Assembly: GCF_037450285.1 (NCBI RefSeq)
Contig: NZ_JAQISN010000002.1
Location: 434,001-498,000, forward strand
Reading direction: 5' to 3'
DNA: 64,000 nucleotides
DNA from: Erwinia sp. SLM-02
GTDB lineage: Bacteria > Pseudomonadota > Gammaproteobacteria > Enterobacterales > Enterobacteriaceae
The position numbers were made by a program, and so were the translations under genes. The notes beneath the pieces are model-generated. The model was given only the letters and a program-made list of their open reading frames with translations, had not been told where the DNA came from and did no database searches. Positions within the stretch are counted from its first letter, which is position 1. The number at the start of each line of letters is the position of its first letter. Shown here piece after piece: positions 7,919-16,260 of the stretch.

Positions 7919-9928
7919 ATGAGCGTGTCACTGTTCTCTCCGCTGGACCTGGGATTTACCCAGCTCAAAAACCGTTTTCTGATGGGTTCAATGCACACCG
8001 GGCTGGAGGAGCATCCGCAGGGTGCCGAAAGGCTGGCGGCGTTTTACGCCGAGCGCGCCCGCGCCGGAGTGGCGCTGATCGTCACCGGCGGTATCGCCCC
8101 GACGCCGGAGGGCGTGGTCAGCCCCGGCGCCTCGGTGCTCAACGACGAGTCGCAGCTTGCACACCACCGACGGGTTACCGACGCCGTGCATCAGGCCGGT
8201 GGGAAAATTGCCATGCAGATCCTGCATACCGGGCGCTACAGCTACCAGCCCGGTCTGGTTGCCCCTTCGGCGATTCAGGCCCCGATCAATCCCTTTACCC
8301 CGCGCGCGCTCAGCCACGAAGAGATCCTGGCGCTGATCGCCGCCTATGCCCGCTGCGCGCGTCTGGCCCAGCAGGCCGGGTACGACGGCGTGGAGATCAT
8401 GGCATCCGAAGGCTATCTGATTAACCAGTTCCTGGTGACCCATACCAATCAGCGCGACGATGAATGGGGCGGCGATGACGTGCGCCGCCGTCGCTTTGCG
8501 CTGGATATTCTGCGCGCGGTGCGGGCGGCGGTGGGTGACGAGTTTATTATTATTTTCCGCCTGTCGATGCTGGACCTGGTCGACCAGGGCGGCACGCTGG
8601 ATCAAACCATCACTCTGGCGAAGGAGGTGGAGCAGGCGGGGGCCACACTGATCAATACCGGCATCGGCTGGCACGAGGCGCGTATTCCGACAATCGCCAC
8701 CGCCGTGCCGCGCGCGGCCTTTGCCTGGGTGACGCAGACGCTGAAGCAGCATCTGCGCATTCCGCTGATTACCACCAACCGCATTAACCACCCGGATGTG
8801 GCGCAGGCGCTGCTGGACGACGGCTGCGCCGATATGGTGTCGATGGCGCGCCCGTTCCTGGCCGATGCCGAATTCGTGCTGAAGGCACAGCAGGGGCGCA
8901 GCGATGAGATCAACACCTGCATCGGCTGCAATCAGGCCTGCCTGGATCAGATTTTTGCCGGCAGGCTGACCTCCTGCCTGGTCAATCCCCGCGCCTGCCA
9001 CGAAACCACCCTGCAGCCGCTCCCCCTGACCGTGCGGAAAAACCTTGCGGTGGTCGGTGCCGGGCCTGCCGGGCTGGCGTTTGCGGTGAATGCCGCCGCA
9101 CGCGGGCATCGGGTGACGCTGTTTGACGCGCGGCCGGAAGTCGGCGGGCAGTTTAATATCGCCCGGCAGATCCCGGGGAAAGCGGAGTTCAGCGAAACCC
9201 TGCGCTACTTCCGCCGTCAGCTGGAGATCCACGGCGTGACCCTGCGGCTGAATCAGTACGTCAGCGCGGCGCAGCTTGCGGATTTTGATGAAGTGGTGCT
9301 GGCTACCGGCATTGAACCCCGCACGCCGGCGATACCGGGGATCGATCATCCGTCGGTTCTCAGCTATCTGGACGTGATCCGCGATAAAAAACCGGTGGGG
9401 CAGCGGGTGGCGATTATCGGCGCGGGCGGCATCGGCTTTGATACCGCAGAATATCTGGTACAGCCCGCCGCCGCCGAACCGCAGACGATCGCCGGGTTCT
9501 GCGAAGAGTGGGGCATCGACCGCACGCTGACGCAGCCCGGTGGCCTGACCCGTCCGGTAGCGCCACACAGCGCCCGTCAGGTGTGGCTGCTGCAGCGCAA
9601 ACCCGGGAAGCCGGGCGCGGGGCTGGCGAAAACCACCGGCTGGATCCATCGCGCCAGCCTGCAAATGCACGGCGTGCAGATGTGGGGCAGCGTTGAGTAT
9701 CAGCGGATTGACGATGGCGGATTGCATATTCTGCGCGATGGTGAACCGCTGCTGCTGGCGGTGGACAATATTATTATCTGCGCCGGGCAGGAGCCAAGGC
9801 GAGAGCTGGAAGCGGATCTGCGCGCCGGGGGCAAACCGCTGCATATTATCGGCGGCGCGGATATCGCTCAGGAGCTGGATGCCCGCCGGGCGATAGCGCA
9901 GGGCACGACGCTGGGGCTGGGGATTTGA
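7919..9928 (+). CDS. fadH: FadH, 2,4-dienoyl-CoA reductase
   Basis: The 669-residue flavoenzyme aligns end to end with E. coli FadH. The N-terminal half is an old-yellow-enzyme barrel (MGSMHTGLEE near residue 22, HTGRYSY near 103). The four cysteines of the 4Fe-4S cluster lie in NTCIGCNQAC through a Cys a further 13 residues on (near 334-356). The C-terminal half has two dinucleotide folds, VVGAGPAG near 376 and IIGAGGIG near 498. It reduces 2,4-dienoyl-CoA during beta-oxidation of unsaturated fatty acids, using NADPH via FAD and FMN. The gene stands alone, divergent from idnD. The order fadH-hig-rlmG-ygjP matches E. coli. Confidence 0.96.
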   Translation: MSVSLFSPLDLGFTQLKNRFLMGSMHTGLEEHPQGAERLAAFYAERARAGVALIVTGGIAPTPEGVVSPGASVLNDESQLAHHRRVTDAVHQAGGKIAMQILHTGRYSYQPGLVAPSAIQAPINPFTPRALSHEEILALIAAYARCARLAQQAGYDGVEIMASEGYLINQFLVTHTNQRDDEWGGDDVRRRRFALDILRAVRAAVGDEFIIIFRLSMLDLVDQGGTLDQTITLAKEVEQAGATLINTGIGWHEARIPTIATAVPRAAFAWVTQTLKQHLRIPLITTNRINHPDVAQALLDDGCADMVSMARPFLADAEFVLKAQQGRSDEINTCIGCNQACLDQIFAGRLTSCLVNPRACHETTLQPLPLTVRKNLAVVGAGPAGLAFAVNAAARGHRVTLFDARPEVGGQFNIARQIPGKAEFSETLRYFRRQLEIHGVTLRLNQYVSAAQLADFDEVVLATGIEPRTPAIPGIDHPSVLSYLDVIRDKKPVGQRVAIIGAGGIGFDTAEYLVQPAAAEPQTIAGFCEEWGIDRTLTQPGGLTRPVAPHSARQVWLLQRKPGKPGAGLAKTTGWIHRASLQMHGVQMWGSVEYQRIDDGGLHILRDGEPLLLAVDNIIICAGQEPRRELEADLRAGGKPLHIIGGADIAQELDARRAIAQGTTLGLGI

Positions 9929-9991
9929 AGGATGGCGCTGATTAAAATGCGGTCAACGGCACCGTTAAAATATCCTGTTAAGTAATAATCT

Positions 9992-10017
9992 TGCCCGATA
10001 TCATAAAACATCGGGCA
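9992..10017. terminator. Hairpin between convergent fadH and higA
   Basis: TGCCCGAT and ATCGGGCA form an eight-pair stem with a ten-base loop, 64 bases after fadH and five bases before the higA stop codon. Neither side has a clean T tract, so it is at best a weak bidirectional terminator. Confidence 0.4.
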
Positions 10018-10021
10018 GAGT

Positions 10022-10330
10022 TTACGACGACGCAACCAAGCTATCAGTCGGTATAAAAAGTCGAGTCAGTTTGGTCAGGTCAACCCTCTTTTGCGCTTCA
10101 TGCAGGCTCCAGGCTTCCTGCAGCCTCATCCACACCTGAGGAGAACTGCCCAGCACTTCTGCCAGCTTAATGGCCATTTCAGGTGATACTGCCGCCTGGC
10201 AGGATACCAGCCGTTGGGCAGTCGACGGCGCAACGTTCAGTGCACGTGCCAGCTCCCTGATCCCCAATCCCAGCTCGTCTAATGCGTCAGCAATGATTTC
10301 CCCTGGATGCGGGGGATTGTGCATTTTCAT
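10022..10330 (-). CDS. higA: HigA-family antitoxin (XRE helix-turn-helix)
   Basis: The 102-residue protein begins MKMHNPPHPGEIIADALDEL and carries the HigA-type HTH (LGLGIRELARALNVAPSTAQ, residues about 21-40), followed by VSPEMAIKLAEVLGSSPQVW. This is the classical HigA signature. It neutralises a HigB RNase and represses its own promoter. The ATG overlaps the higB TGA by one base (TGATG), giving the higB-higA order of this family. A TTG one codon earlier is possible but less likely. Because the partner toxin frame is broken (see higB), this antitoxin may now be an orphan. Confidence 0.9.
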   Translation of the reverse strand: MKMHNPPHPGEIIADALDELGLGIRELARALNVAPSTAQRLVSCQAAVSPEMAIKLAEVLGSSPQVWMRLQEAWSLHEAQKRVDLTKLTRLFIPTDSLVASS

Positions 10331-10608
10331 CAATGATAATCCTCATAGTTAACGATCCAGGCATCACCGTCGATAAACTCAAACGTAATACGCCAGTTGC
10401 CCGTCACGGTTATCGTCCATTGTCCACACCTGTCACCCGTCAGCGGATGAAGATAATAGCCAGGCAGGCTTATCTCACCCACTTCTTCCGCCTGATTAAT
10501 AACGGCCAGACGCTGCCGCAGTTTTCCAGCATGCTACGCATTAATTCCAGCAGTTGTTCCTTTTTCGAAGAACTGACGTAATCCCTTATGCCTGAAACTC
10601 TTAATCAT
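10330..10608 (-). pseudogene. higB: HigB toxin gene interrupted by an in-frame TAG
   Basis: Reverse-strand translation from ATG 10608 gives MIKSFRHKGLRQFFEKGTTA then GINA, a TAG stop at 10536-10534 (codon 25), then HAGKLRQRLAVINQAEEVGE onward to NWRITFEFIDGDAWIVNYED and a final Y-H. Both flanks are the RelE/HigB fold, including the conserved G-N-W-R-I-T-F-x-F segment. Family members usually have Lys or Gln at the stop position, so one base change (for example CAG to TAG) explains it. The 68 codons after the stop keep the frame, so the event is recent, or is a sequencing error. A 24-residue fragment would not be a functional RNase. Confidence 0.85.
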
Positions 10609-10619
10609 GAAACGCTCCC

Positions 10620-10667
10620 TGTTGCGCCACAAGCAACATTATAATCGCTCTGCTCCGTAATACGCAA
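10620..10667 (-). promoter_or_regulatory. Probable higBA promoter with overlapping palindrome
   Basis: On the reverse strand TTGCGT (10667-10662) and a perfect TATAAT (10643-10638) are 18 bases apart, with TATAAT ending 30 bases before the higB ATG. The inverted repeat TGTTGC-N7-GCAACA (10620-10638) overlaps the start region and is a natural candidate for the HigA autorepression site. Confidence 0.55.
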
Positions 10668-10795
10668 CACCCCCGTATTCAGGCGGTCGTCATCGCGGAT
10701 AAAATCCGCCTGGCCATCACCACGAAAATGATTAGCGGCGCGCCACGCGGGCGGGTAATCTGGACCCGGACTCACTGATTTTCGAGGAATATCCA

Positions 10796-11512
10796 ATGCC
10801 ATCCGGCCATCGTTCTCCCCTGCTTTCCCGCTTCGACTGGCTCGAGCACGCCTTTTTACCCGCCGGTGAACGCCCTCCGGCAGAGACGATATACAACCAG
10901 CAGCGCCACAGCGCGCGCGTGGTGGCCAGCGCCACGGCGCTGCCGGTAAAAAGCGTGGAGGCCGACGGGCTGATCGCCAGCGATAGCCGGCCGGTAGCGG
11001 TGTATACCGCCGACTGTCTGCCGATCCTGCTGGTCGACGCACGGCAACGGCAGATAGCTGCGGTGCACGGCGGGCTGAAGGGGATCCTCGGCGGCGTGCT
11101 GATCAACGCCATCCGCCAGCTGTGCCAGAACGGGAGCGCGCCGGCGGATCTGTTTATCGCCCTCGGGCCGTCGATTGGCCCCTGCTGCTATGAGTTGGGG
11201 AAGGATTTGATTGCCCGGGCTGAACAGGACGACCCGCACCACCTGTCGCCGTTAATGGCCTGGTCCGGGCTGCCGCCCATAAACCCGGCGGCGATTCGCC
11301 CACAGGCGCAGGGAACCACCGACGGCGTATGGTTTGATTTACCGCTGCTGGCAAAACGCATTGCGCTGAGGGAGGGCGTACCGGAGGAGCAGATTGAGCT
11401 TAGCGGGATCTGCACCTACTGCATGGCGGAGGAACAGGCCAGCTACCGGCGCAACACGCACCGCCAGCACGGCTACCAGCAGCGTTTTTCGTGGATCCGC
11501 GTAAAAAATTAA
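10796..11512 (+). CDS. Laccase-domain (YfiH/PgeF-family) protein
   Basis: The 238-residue product belongs to the multicopper-oxidoreductase-like YfiH family. It has a Q-x-H pattern in NQQRHSARVV (near residue 38), the zinc/copper Cys in YTADCLPILLVD (near 68) and the His in AAVHGGLKGILGG (near 86). GPSIGPCCYELG follows near 128, and CTYCMAEEQASYRRN near 210. Characterised members have been reported as peptidoglycan-editing factors or purine nucleoside-modifying enzymes. The usual AVHAGWRG motif is changed to AVHGGLKG, and the gene is far from rluD, the normal yfiH neighbour. It is therefore probably a divergent paralogue with its own role. GAGGA precedes the ATG by seven bases. Confidence 0.8.
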   Translation: MPSGHRSPLLSRFDWLEHAFLPAGERPPAETIYNQQRHSARVVASATALPVKSVEADGLIASDSRPVAVYTADCLPILLVDARQRQIAAVHGGLKGILGGVLINAIRQLCQNGSAPADLFIALGPSIGPCCYELGKDLIARAEQDDPHHLSPLMAWSGLPPINPAAIRPQAQGTTDGVWFDLPLLAKRIALREGVPEEQIELSGICTYCMAEEQASYRRNTHRQHGYQQRFSWIRVKN

Positions 11513-11612
11513 CGCGCGGCGAAAACGATCGGGCTACGCATCGCGGCCTATCCATTCCATCTGGGGAGTGGCATAAATGCAGGGTGCGGCATAGCCGCTG
11601 CACCGCTGGCAA

Positions 11613-12740
11613 TCAGCGCATTTTCACCGAGCGCAGGATCACAAACTTCTGGTTGGTAGCAACGGTGGTGCAGTTGCCGAACAGCTTCTTCATTTTGTGG
11701 TAGTAATCCAGATGGCGGTTGCCGACGATGCGCAGTTCGCCGCCGTACTGCAGGCAGCGGCGGGCATCGCGGAACATCTGCCAGGCAATATGGTCGGTGA
11801 CCGCGTTCTGCTGATGGAACGGCGGATTGCACAGTACCGCATGCAGGCGATCCGACGGATAACCCGCCAGCACGTTGTTCACGCGAAACTCACAGCGCGC
11901 CATATCGTCCGGGCAGTTTGACTCTACGTTCAGACGGCTGGACGCCACGGCCATATACGATTCATCGATAAAGTGAACCTGCGCCAGCGGGTTCTGCCGC
12001 AGCGCCATCAGGCCAATCACCCCGTTACCGCAGCCGAGGTCAACGATTTCGCCGTCGATATCTTCCGGCAGATTCTCCATAAAGAAGCGCGCCCCGATAT
12101 CCAGCCCGCCGCGGGCAAAGACGTTGGCGTGGTTGTGAATGCGGTAGTCGGTGCCGTCCAGCGGCCATGTAGCGATGACATCGCTGTCCGCCAGCGCAGG
12201 CGCGCTGAAGGTGGTGTAGATCAGGCGCGCTTTTTTCCAGGCCAGCGAGGTCGTGGTCGGTCCGAGAATTTTTTCAAACAGCTGCAAAGTGGAAGTATGA
12301 ATATCCTTTGCCTTACCGGCGGCGATAATCTGCGTCTGCGGCGTCACTACTTTGCGCAGCGCACGCAGCTGCTGTTCTAAAAGCGCCAGGGTTTTCGGCA
12401 CCTTAATCATCACCCGCGTCGGGGCGGCGGGCAGCGGCGCCAGGCTGTCCAGCAGCTGGACATCGCACTCGTCCAGCGCGTTGAGCGCCAGGTTCTGCCG
12501 GGTCGCCTGCTGATTCAGCCACGAGTCGCTGATACTGTAGACGCCCTCGCCCGCTACCGCGCAGGCCAGCGCACCAAAGGTGTCATTAAAAATCAGCGTC
12601 GGTCCGCCGGTCGGCTCGTCGCCGATGTGCCTCAGCAGGTATTCATCGGCCGCATCCCAGGCCTGCAACGGGCTTTCTTCGCGCATTTGAGGAAAGCGAT
12701 GCAGCGTCAGCATACGGTTGCTTAGTTCGAGTTGGCTCAT
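11613..12740 (-). CDS. rlmG: RlmG, 23S rRNA m2G1835 methyltransferase
   Basis: The 375-residue protein aligns with E. coli RlmG along its whole length. An N-terminal non-catalytic methyltransferase-like domain is followed by the catalytic one, with the SAM motif EIVDLGCGNGVIGL near residue 233 and the N-P-P-F motif in AVLCNPPFHQQ near 305. It methylates N2 of guanine 1835 in 23S rRNA. It is divergent from ygjP, as in E. coli. The end is convergent with the laccase-domain gene, 100 bases away, with no convincing terminator between. Confidence 0.95.
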   Translation of the reverse strand: MSQLELSNRMLTLHRFPQMREESPLQAWDAADEYLLRHIGDEPTGGPTLIFNDTFGALACAVAGEGVYSISDSWLNQQATRQNLALNALDECDVQLLDSLAPLPAAPTRVMIKVPKTLALLEQQLRALRKVVTPQTQIIAAGKAKDIHTSTLQLFEKILGPTTTSLAWKKARLIYTTFSAPALADSDVIATWPLDGTDYRIHNHANVFARGGLDIGARFFMENLPEDIDGEIVDLGCGNGVIGLMALRQNPLAQVHFIDESYMAVASSRLNVESNCPDDMARCEFRVNNVLAGYPSDRLHAVLCNPPFHQQNAVTDHIAWQMFRDARRCLQYGGELRIVGNRHLDYYHKMKKLFGNCTTVATNQKFVILRSVKMR

Positions 12741-12869
12741 GGGAACACCTTAATGGTAAAATTTCCGCGTTTTATCCCTTAAAATGGGCGCACAGTAAAC
12801 GTTTTTCTTAATATTACCTGTCACGCACGTCGCGTGCAGCGTAACGCTCAGCAGATTAATCAGAGAGTT

Positions 12870-13361
12870 ATGACTACATTACGCTATCTCAACGGCTACC
12901 CCACTGAACTGATTGCCCGCGTGCAGCAGCTGTCCGATCGGGGACAGCTCTCGGACTGGATGCAGAAGAAATATCCGGGGCAGCACCGTATCCAGGATGA
13001 TAAGTCGCTGTATCAGTACGTGGGCGGGCTGAAGCAGCGTTACCTGAAAAACGCCCCCGCCCTGTCGAAAGTCCTGTTTGATAATAAGCAGAATCCGGTC
13101 AAGGGCACCCTGGGAACCAATACCTTTGTATCCCGCGTGCAGGGCGGCAAGCTGAAAAGCAATAACGAGATCCGCATCGCCACGCTGTTTCGCGACGGGC
13201 CGGAAGAGTTTCTCAAAATGATTGTGGTACACGAGCTGGCGCATCTGAAAGAGAAGGATCACAACAAAGCGTTCTATCAGCTGTGCTGCCATATGGAGCC
13301 GGACTATCACCAGCTGGAGTTTGATATGCGCATCTGGCTGAACTTCCGCGATCTGAAATAG
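12870..13361 (+). CDS. ygjP: YgjP family putative metal-dependent hydrolase
   Basis: The 163-residue product carries the WLM/YgjP zinc protease signature HELAHLKEKDHNKAFYQLCC (HExxH near residue 127, third ligand in the downstream helix). E. coli YgjP has the same motif and size. The role is not established; related families are linked to DNA repair or SUMO-type processing, but this cannot be transferred. The GTG at 12834 would add 12 residues, but the ATG at 12870 after GAGAG begins exactly at the conserved MTTLRYLNGYP. Confidence 0.88.
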   Translation: MTTLRYLNGYPTELIARVQQLSDRGQLSDWMQKKYPGQHRIQDDKSLYQYVGGLKQRYLKNAPALSKVLFDNKQNPVKGTLGTNTFVSRVQGGKLKSNNEIRIATLFRDGPEEFLKMIVVHELAHLKEKDHNKAFYQLCCHMEPDYHQLEFDMRIWLNFRDLK

Positions 13362-13447
13362 CCCCGTCGGGCCGATGTTTATTCTGATTGCGGAAAAGCT
13401 GTTTTACCGAGCCGGCCGTAAGCCTGAGGAATAATGCGAATGGATTT

Positions 13448-13471
13448 GCTGCAGGCCTCCCGGCCTGCAGC
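13448..13471. repeat. Perfect 10-bp inverted repeat between ygjP and phytase
   Basis: GCTGCAGGCC and GGCCTGCAGC enclose a four-base loop, 12 bases beyond the phytase stop. There is no T tract on either strand, so it does not fit an intrinsic terminator. It could stabilise the 3' end of the phytase transcript. Confidence 0.5.
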
Positions 13472-13483
13472 GAGAGCGGAACA

Positions 13484-14770
13484 TCACGGCAGCGCGTAGG
13501 CCACCGGGGTCACCGCCCGGCGGTCGAGGTTTTTACTCAGCGCTTTCACGGCGGAACGCAGCGGGCACAGTGTACCCACTTCGGTTACGCGGCAGTCCGA
13601 CTGACGCCACTCTTCACGCAGCAGCGGATGCCGGGCGTCCACGGTCTGCAAATTGCGCAGATCGTCCAGGCTCTGCCCCTGGAAGTAGACGTGCAGGAAG
13701 CGTTCTCCGCTTTGCGTATCGCGCCAGCGTTCCAGCACCAGACTGCTGCCCGGCGGGATATTGCCGCGGGTGTAGCCCGACAGCGTCCAGCTGAAATCCA
13801 TCAGGGTACGTACCATCGCGATGTTGGTGTCATGCGCCACCAGCAGCAGCCAGCGCGTATCCGGCATGTCATCCGCCGGCTTCTTCACGCCCTGCTCAAC
13901 GCCCTGCAGCATGGCGTTAAGCAGAATGGAGCCGCGCTTCTGCGCGGTATAAAGCACGTCGTTGCTGAGATCGTAATTGGCCGTCAACAGCGGTAAAACG
14001 GCGGTGATCTGCGCCGATGAGGTGATATTCCCCCAGGCCAGCTGAGCAACCGGCAGATTTTCATTCCAGCCGAGGCGCAGGGTCTCAACCATATTCGCCA
14101 GCACGCTCAGGCCATCAACGTAGGCTTTCCCGCTTTTACTCTGTTTGATTTGCCAGGGCTTATCGAAGAAGGCACAGGACGCGTCATCGCGGCACACCGC
14201 CTTTTTCAGCGCCTTAACCGCGGGCTGCAACGCCTGCTGACGCGCGGCCAGATCGCCTGCCGTCTCTTTGACCTTCGCCAGCTGCTCCGCCGGATCGGTA
14301 TTGGTGGCCGGAAACGCTTCGGTCTGGAACAGCGGATCGTGGTCGCCCTCTACCCGGTGTACGGCAACGCCGCAGCCGGGAAACGCGCCGTCCACCAGCG
14401 CGGCGGCGGTGGCCCGCGTGCGCTGCAGCGGGCTGGCCCGCACGTACACGTCCTGCGGCTGAGGGCAGCCCGCGGTGAGTAACCCCAGCCGGCGGTAGTG
14501 CTCGCCCTGCCAGCGTCCTTTGTTCACCACCGCCGCGTAGCCGTGGCCGGTCAGTTCACCGTCGGCGGTATTCCACTGCGTCCAGGGGCGGTTTGTCGCC
14601 GCTTCAATATCCGTGCGGTTGCCGGGCGTCGGTGGCCGGATGCCGTGGCGACTGAGTTCCACCACTTTTTCCAGCTGCCAGGTGGCCTCCGCATGGGCCT
14701 GTGTGGCGCTGAACCACAGCGCACCGGCGATGAACAGGCGTGCAGCAACCTGATGTCTTTTTGCCATCAT
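13484..14770 (-). CDS. Secreted histidine-acid phytase (PhyK/AppA type)
   Basis: The 428-residue precursor has a Sec signal peptide (basic start, hydrophobic LFIAGALWF, cleavage after THE Q-A-H-A at residue 27). The active-site motif RHGIRPPT (His42 nucleophile) and the proton donor pair HDTN (His313, Asp314) are both intact. The sequence follows Klebsiella PhyK closely (for example VVELSRHGIRPPTPGNR and GSSLVLERWRD). Such enzymes strip phosphates from myo-inositol hexakisphosphate in the periplasm; glucose-1-phosphatase activity is a related possibility. It is 24 bases after the OPA antiporter gene, in an operon starting with an IMPase. I infer the locus scavenges inositol phosphates. Confidence 0.9.
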   Translation of the reverse strand: MMAKRHQVAARLFIAGALWFSATQAHAEATWQLEKVVELSRHGIRPPTPGNRTDIEAATNRPWTQWNTADGELTGHGYAAVVNKGRWQGEHYRRLGLLTAGCPQPQDVYVRASPLQRTRATAAALVDGAFPGCGVAVHRVEGDHDPLFQTEAFPATNTDPAEQLAKVKETAGDLAARQQALQPAVKALKKAVCRDDASCAFFDKPWQIKQSKSGKAYVDGLSVLANMVETLRLGWNENLPVAQLAWGNITSSAQITAVLPLLTANYDLSNDVLYTAQKRGSILLNAMLQGVEQGVKKPADDMPDTRWLLLVAHDTNIAMVRTLMDFSWTLSGYTRGNIPPGSSLVLERWRDTQSGERFLHVYFQGQSLDDLRNLQTVDARHPLLREEWRQSDCRVTEVGTLCPLRSAVKALSKNLDRRAVTPVAYALP

Positions 14771-14794
14771 TGTGTCTTCCTTCTGTTGAGGTCA

Positions 14795-16153
14795 TTAAGA
14801 TGAAAACAGGGTGCGGCGCTCGCTGGCGTTGCGTCTTGCCACCATCACGGCAGTGACAAAGCACAACAGCGCAGAGATCAGGCCGGCTGCCACCCAGAAC
14901 TGGGACAACGTGTGAAAATCGTAGAGTTTGATGCCATTTTCCATCACCGACGTTTTATCGATGATGATGCCCGTCAGGAATTCACCGAATCCGGCCCCGG
15001 CATAGCTGACGATACCAATGGTCCCCAGCGCCGCGCCGGCGGCTTTTCGGGAGGAGATATCCACCGCCAGCAGCCCGCCGAGGAAGCAGGTCAGCGCGCC
15101 GATGGTCGCCCCGAAGATCACCATCGACAGAATATCGGTGTAGTAATTACGCGGCAGCCACAGCATCAGCGCAAACCCGGCGGTATTCAGCAGGCTGATA
15201 AATCCGGCCATAATGCTGCGGTTGCGGGAGAAAAAGCGGTCGGAGAGCATGCCCGCCACGATGGTGCCAACGATCCCGGCGATGGCATTCACGCCGATAA
15301 TCGCCGAGGCCTCAACCGTGCTGTAGCCTTTCCCCTGCTGCAAAAAGAAAATGCCCCAGGAATTCACGCCGTAGCGATCGATGTACATAAACGCCGAGGC
15401 CAGCGCCAGCGTCCACAGCGCCGGGTTGCGCAGCGCCATCATCTGATTGCGGAAAACCGATCCTTTAGCCTCTTCCTCCTCCTGCGGTTCGTTGCTGATG
15501 TCATGAATCGACGGGAAGCCGCTGCTCTGCGGTGAGTCGCGCATAAACAACAGCATCAGCACCACCCCCGCTGCGCCCAGCGCCGCGGTAGAGAGGTAGC
15601 CCATATGCCAGCCGTAGCCCGCGATGACCGCCGCAATCACGATGTAGGTCAGTGCCTCACCGATGTTATGCGCCGTTGACCAGATGGAGTAGAAGGTGCC
15701 GCGTTCTTTGGTGCCGTACCAGCGCGCAAGGGATACCGCACAGGGGCCGACCCCCATTGACTGCGCCCAGCCGTTAATGCCCCAGAAAATGGCCAGCATC
15801 ATCGCGTTGGTGGTCATGCCCATCATCAGGTTCATCCCCGCGCTCAGCAGCAGCCCGAGGCTCATAAAGCGCACCACGTTGGCGTGGTCGGCTAAAAAAC
15901 CGTTAACCAGTTTGCCGATGGCGTAGCTGAAAAACAGCGCCGAGCCGATCATACCCAGCTCCGACGGCGAAATACCTAACTCCACCAGCGCGGTTTTCGC
16001 CACGGTGAAGGAGAGCCGGCAGACGTAAAACGTTACGTAGGCCAGCGTCATCGCCAGAAACGTTTGCCAGCGCACGCTGCGAAAGCGCCGTTGGTTAAAG
16101 TCAGCGGTTGTTTTCGCCGGGCTGGCCCGGAAAAAACGGATTAATCCAGACAT
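14795..16153 (-). CDS. Organophosphate:phosphate antiporter (MFS, OPA family)
   Basis: The 452-residue protein starts MSGLIRFFRAS and has about 12 membrane segments. The OPA-family region AYVTFYVCRLSFTVAKTALV is near residue 38, and SMGVGPCAVSLARWYGTKER near 138. GlpT, UhpT and PgtP of this family exchange organic phosphates for Pi. A start 44 codons upstream is rejected because GGAGA lies seven bases before the ATG at 16153. Sitting between an IMPase and a secreted phytase, it is a good candidate for importing inositol monophosphate released by the phytase; this substrate is inferred, and sugar phosphates remain possible. Confidence 0.82.
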   Translation of the reverse strand: MSGLIRFFRASPAKTTADFNQRRFRSVRWQTFLAMTLAYVTFYVCRLSFTVAKTALVELGISPSELGMIGSALFFSYAIGKLVNGFLADHANVVRFMSLGLLLSAGMNLMMGMTTNAMMLAIFWGINGWAQSMGVGPCAVSLARWYGTKERGTFYSIWSTAHNIGEALTYIVIAAVIAGYGWHMGYLSTAALGAAGVVLMLLFMRDSPQSSGFPSIHDISNEPQEEEEAKGSVFRNQMMALRNPALWTLALASAFMYIDRYGVNSWGIFFLQQGKGYSTVEASAIIGVNAIAGIVGTIVAGMLSDRFFSRNRSIMAGFISLLNTAGFALMLWLPRNYYTDILSMVIFGATIGALTCFLGGLLAVDISSRKAAGAALGTIGIVSYAGAGFGEFLTGIIIDKTSVMENGIKLYDFHTLSQFWVAAGLISALLCFVTAVMVARRNASERRTLFSS

Positions 16154-16260
16154 CATCTTGTCTCCGTAGGGCGGAAGCGGTGCTGATTGATTTTGTCTTC
16201 GTCCCTGAAGCTGTTTCCGTGTTATGTAGAGTACGCAATCAGATGCCAGACCCGAGCAGG

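Noticed and set aside
7988..9844. 618-codon open frame antisense to fadH
   Set aside because: FadH is unmistakable on the forward strand; the antisense frame is a by-product of high third-position GC.
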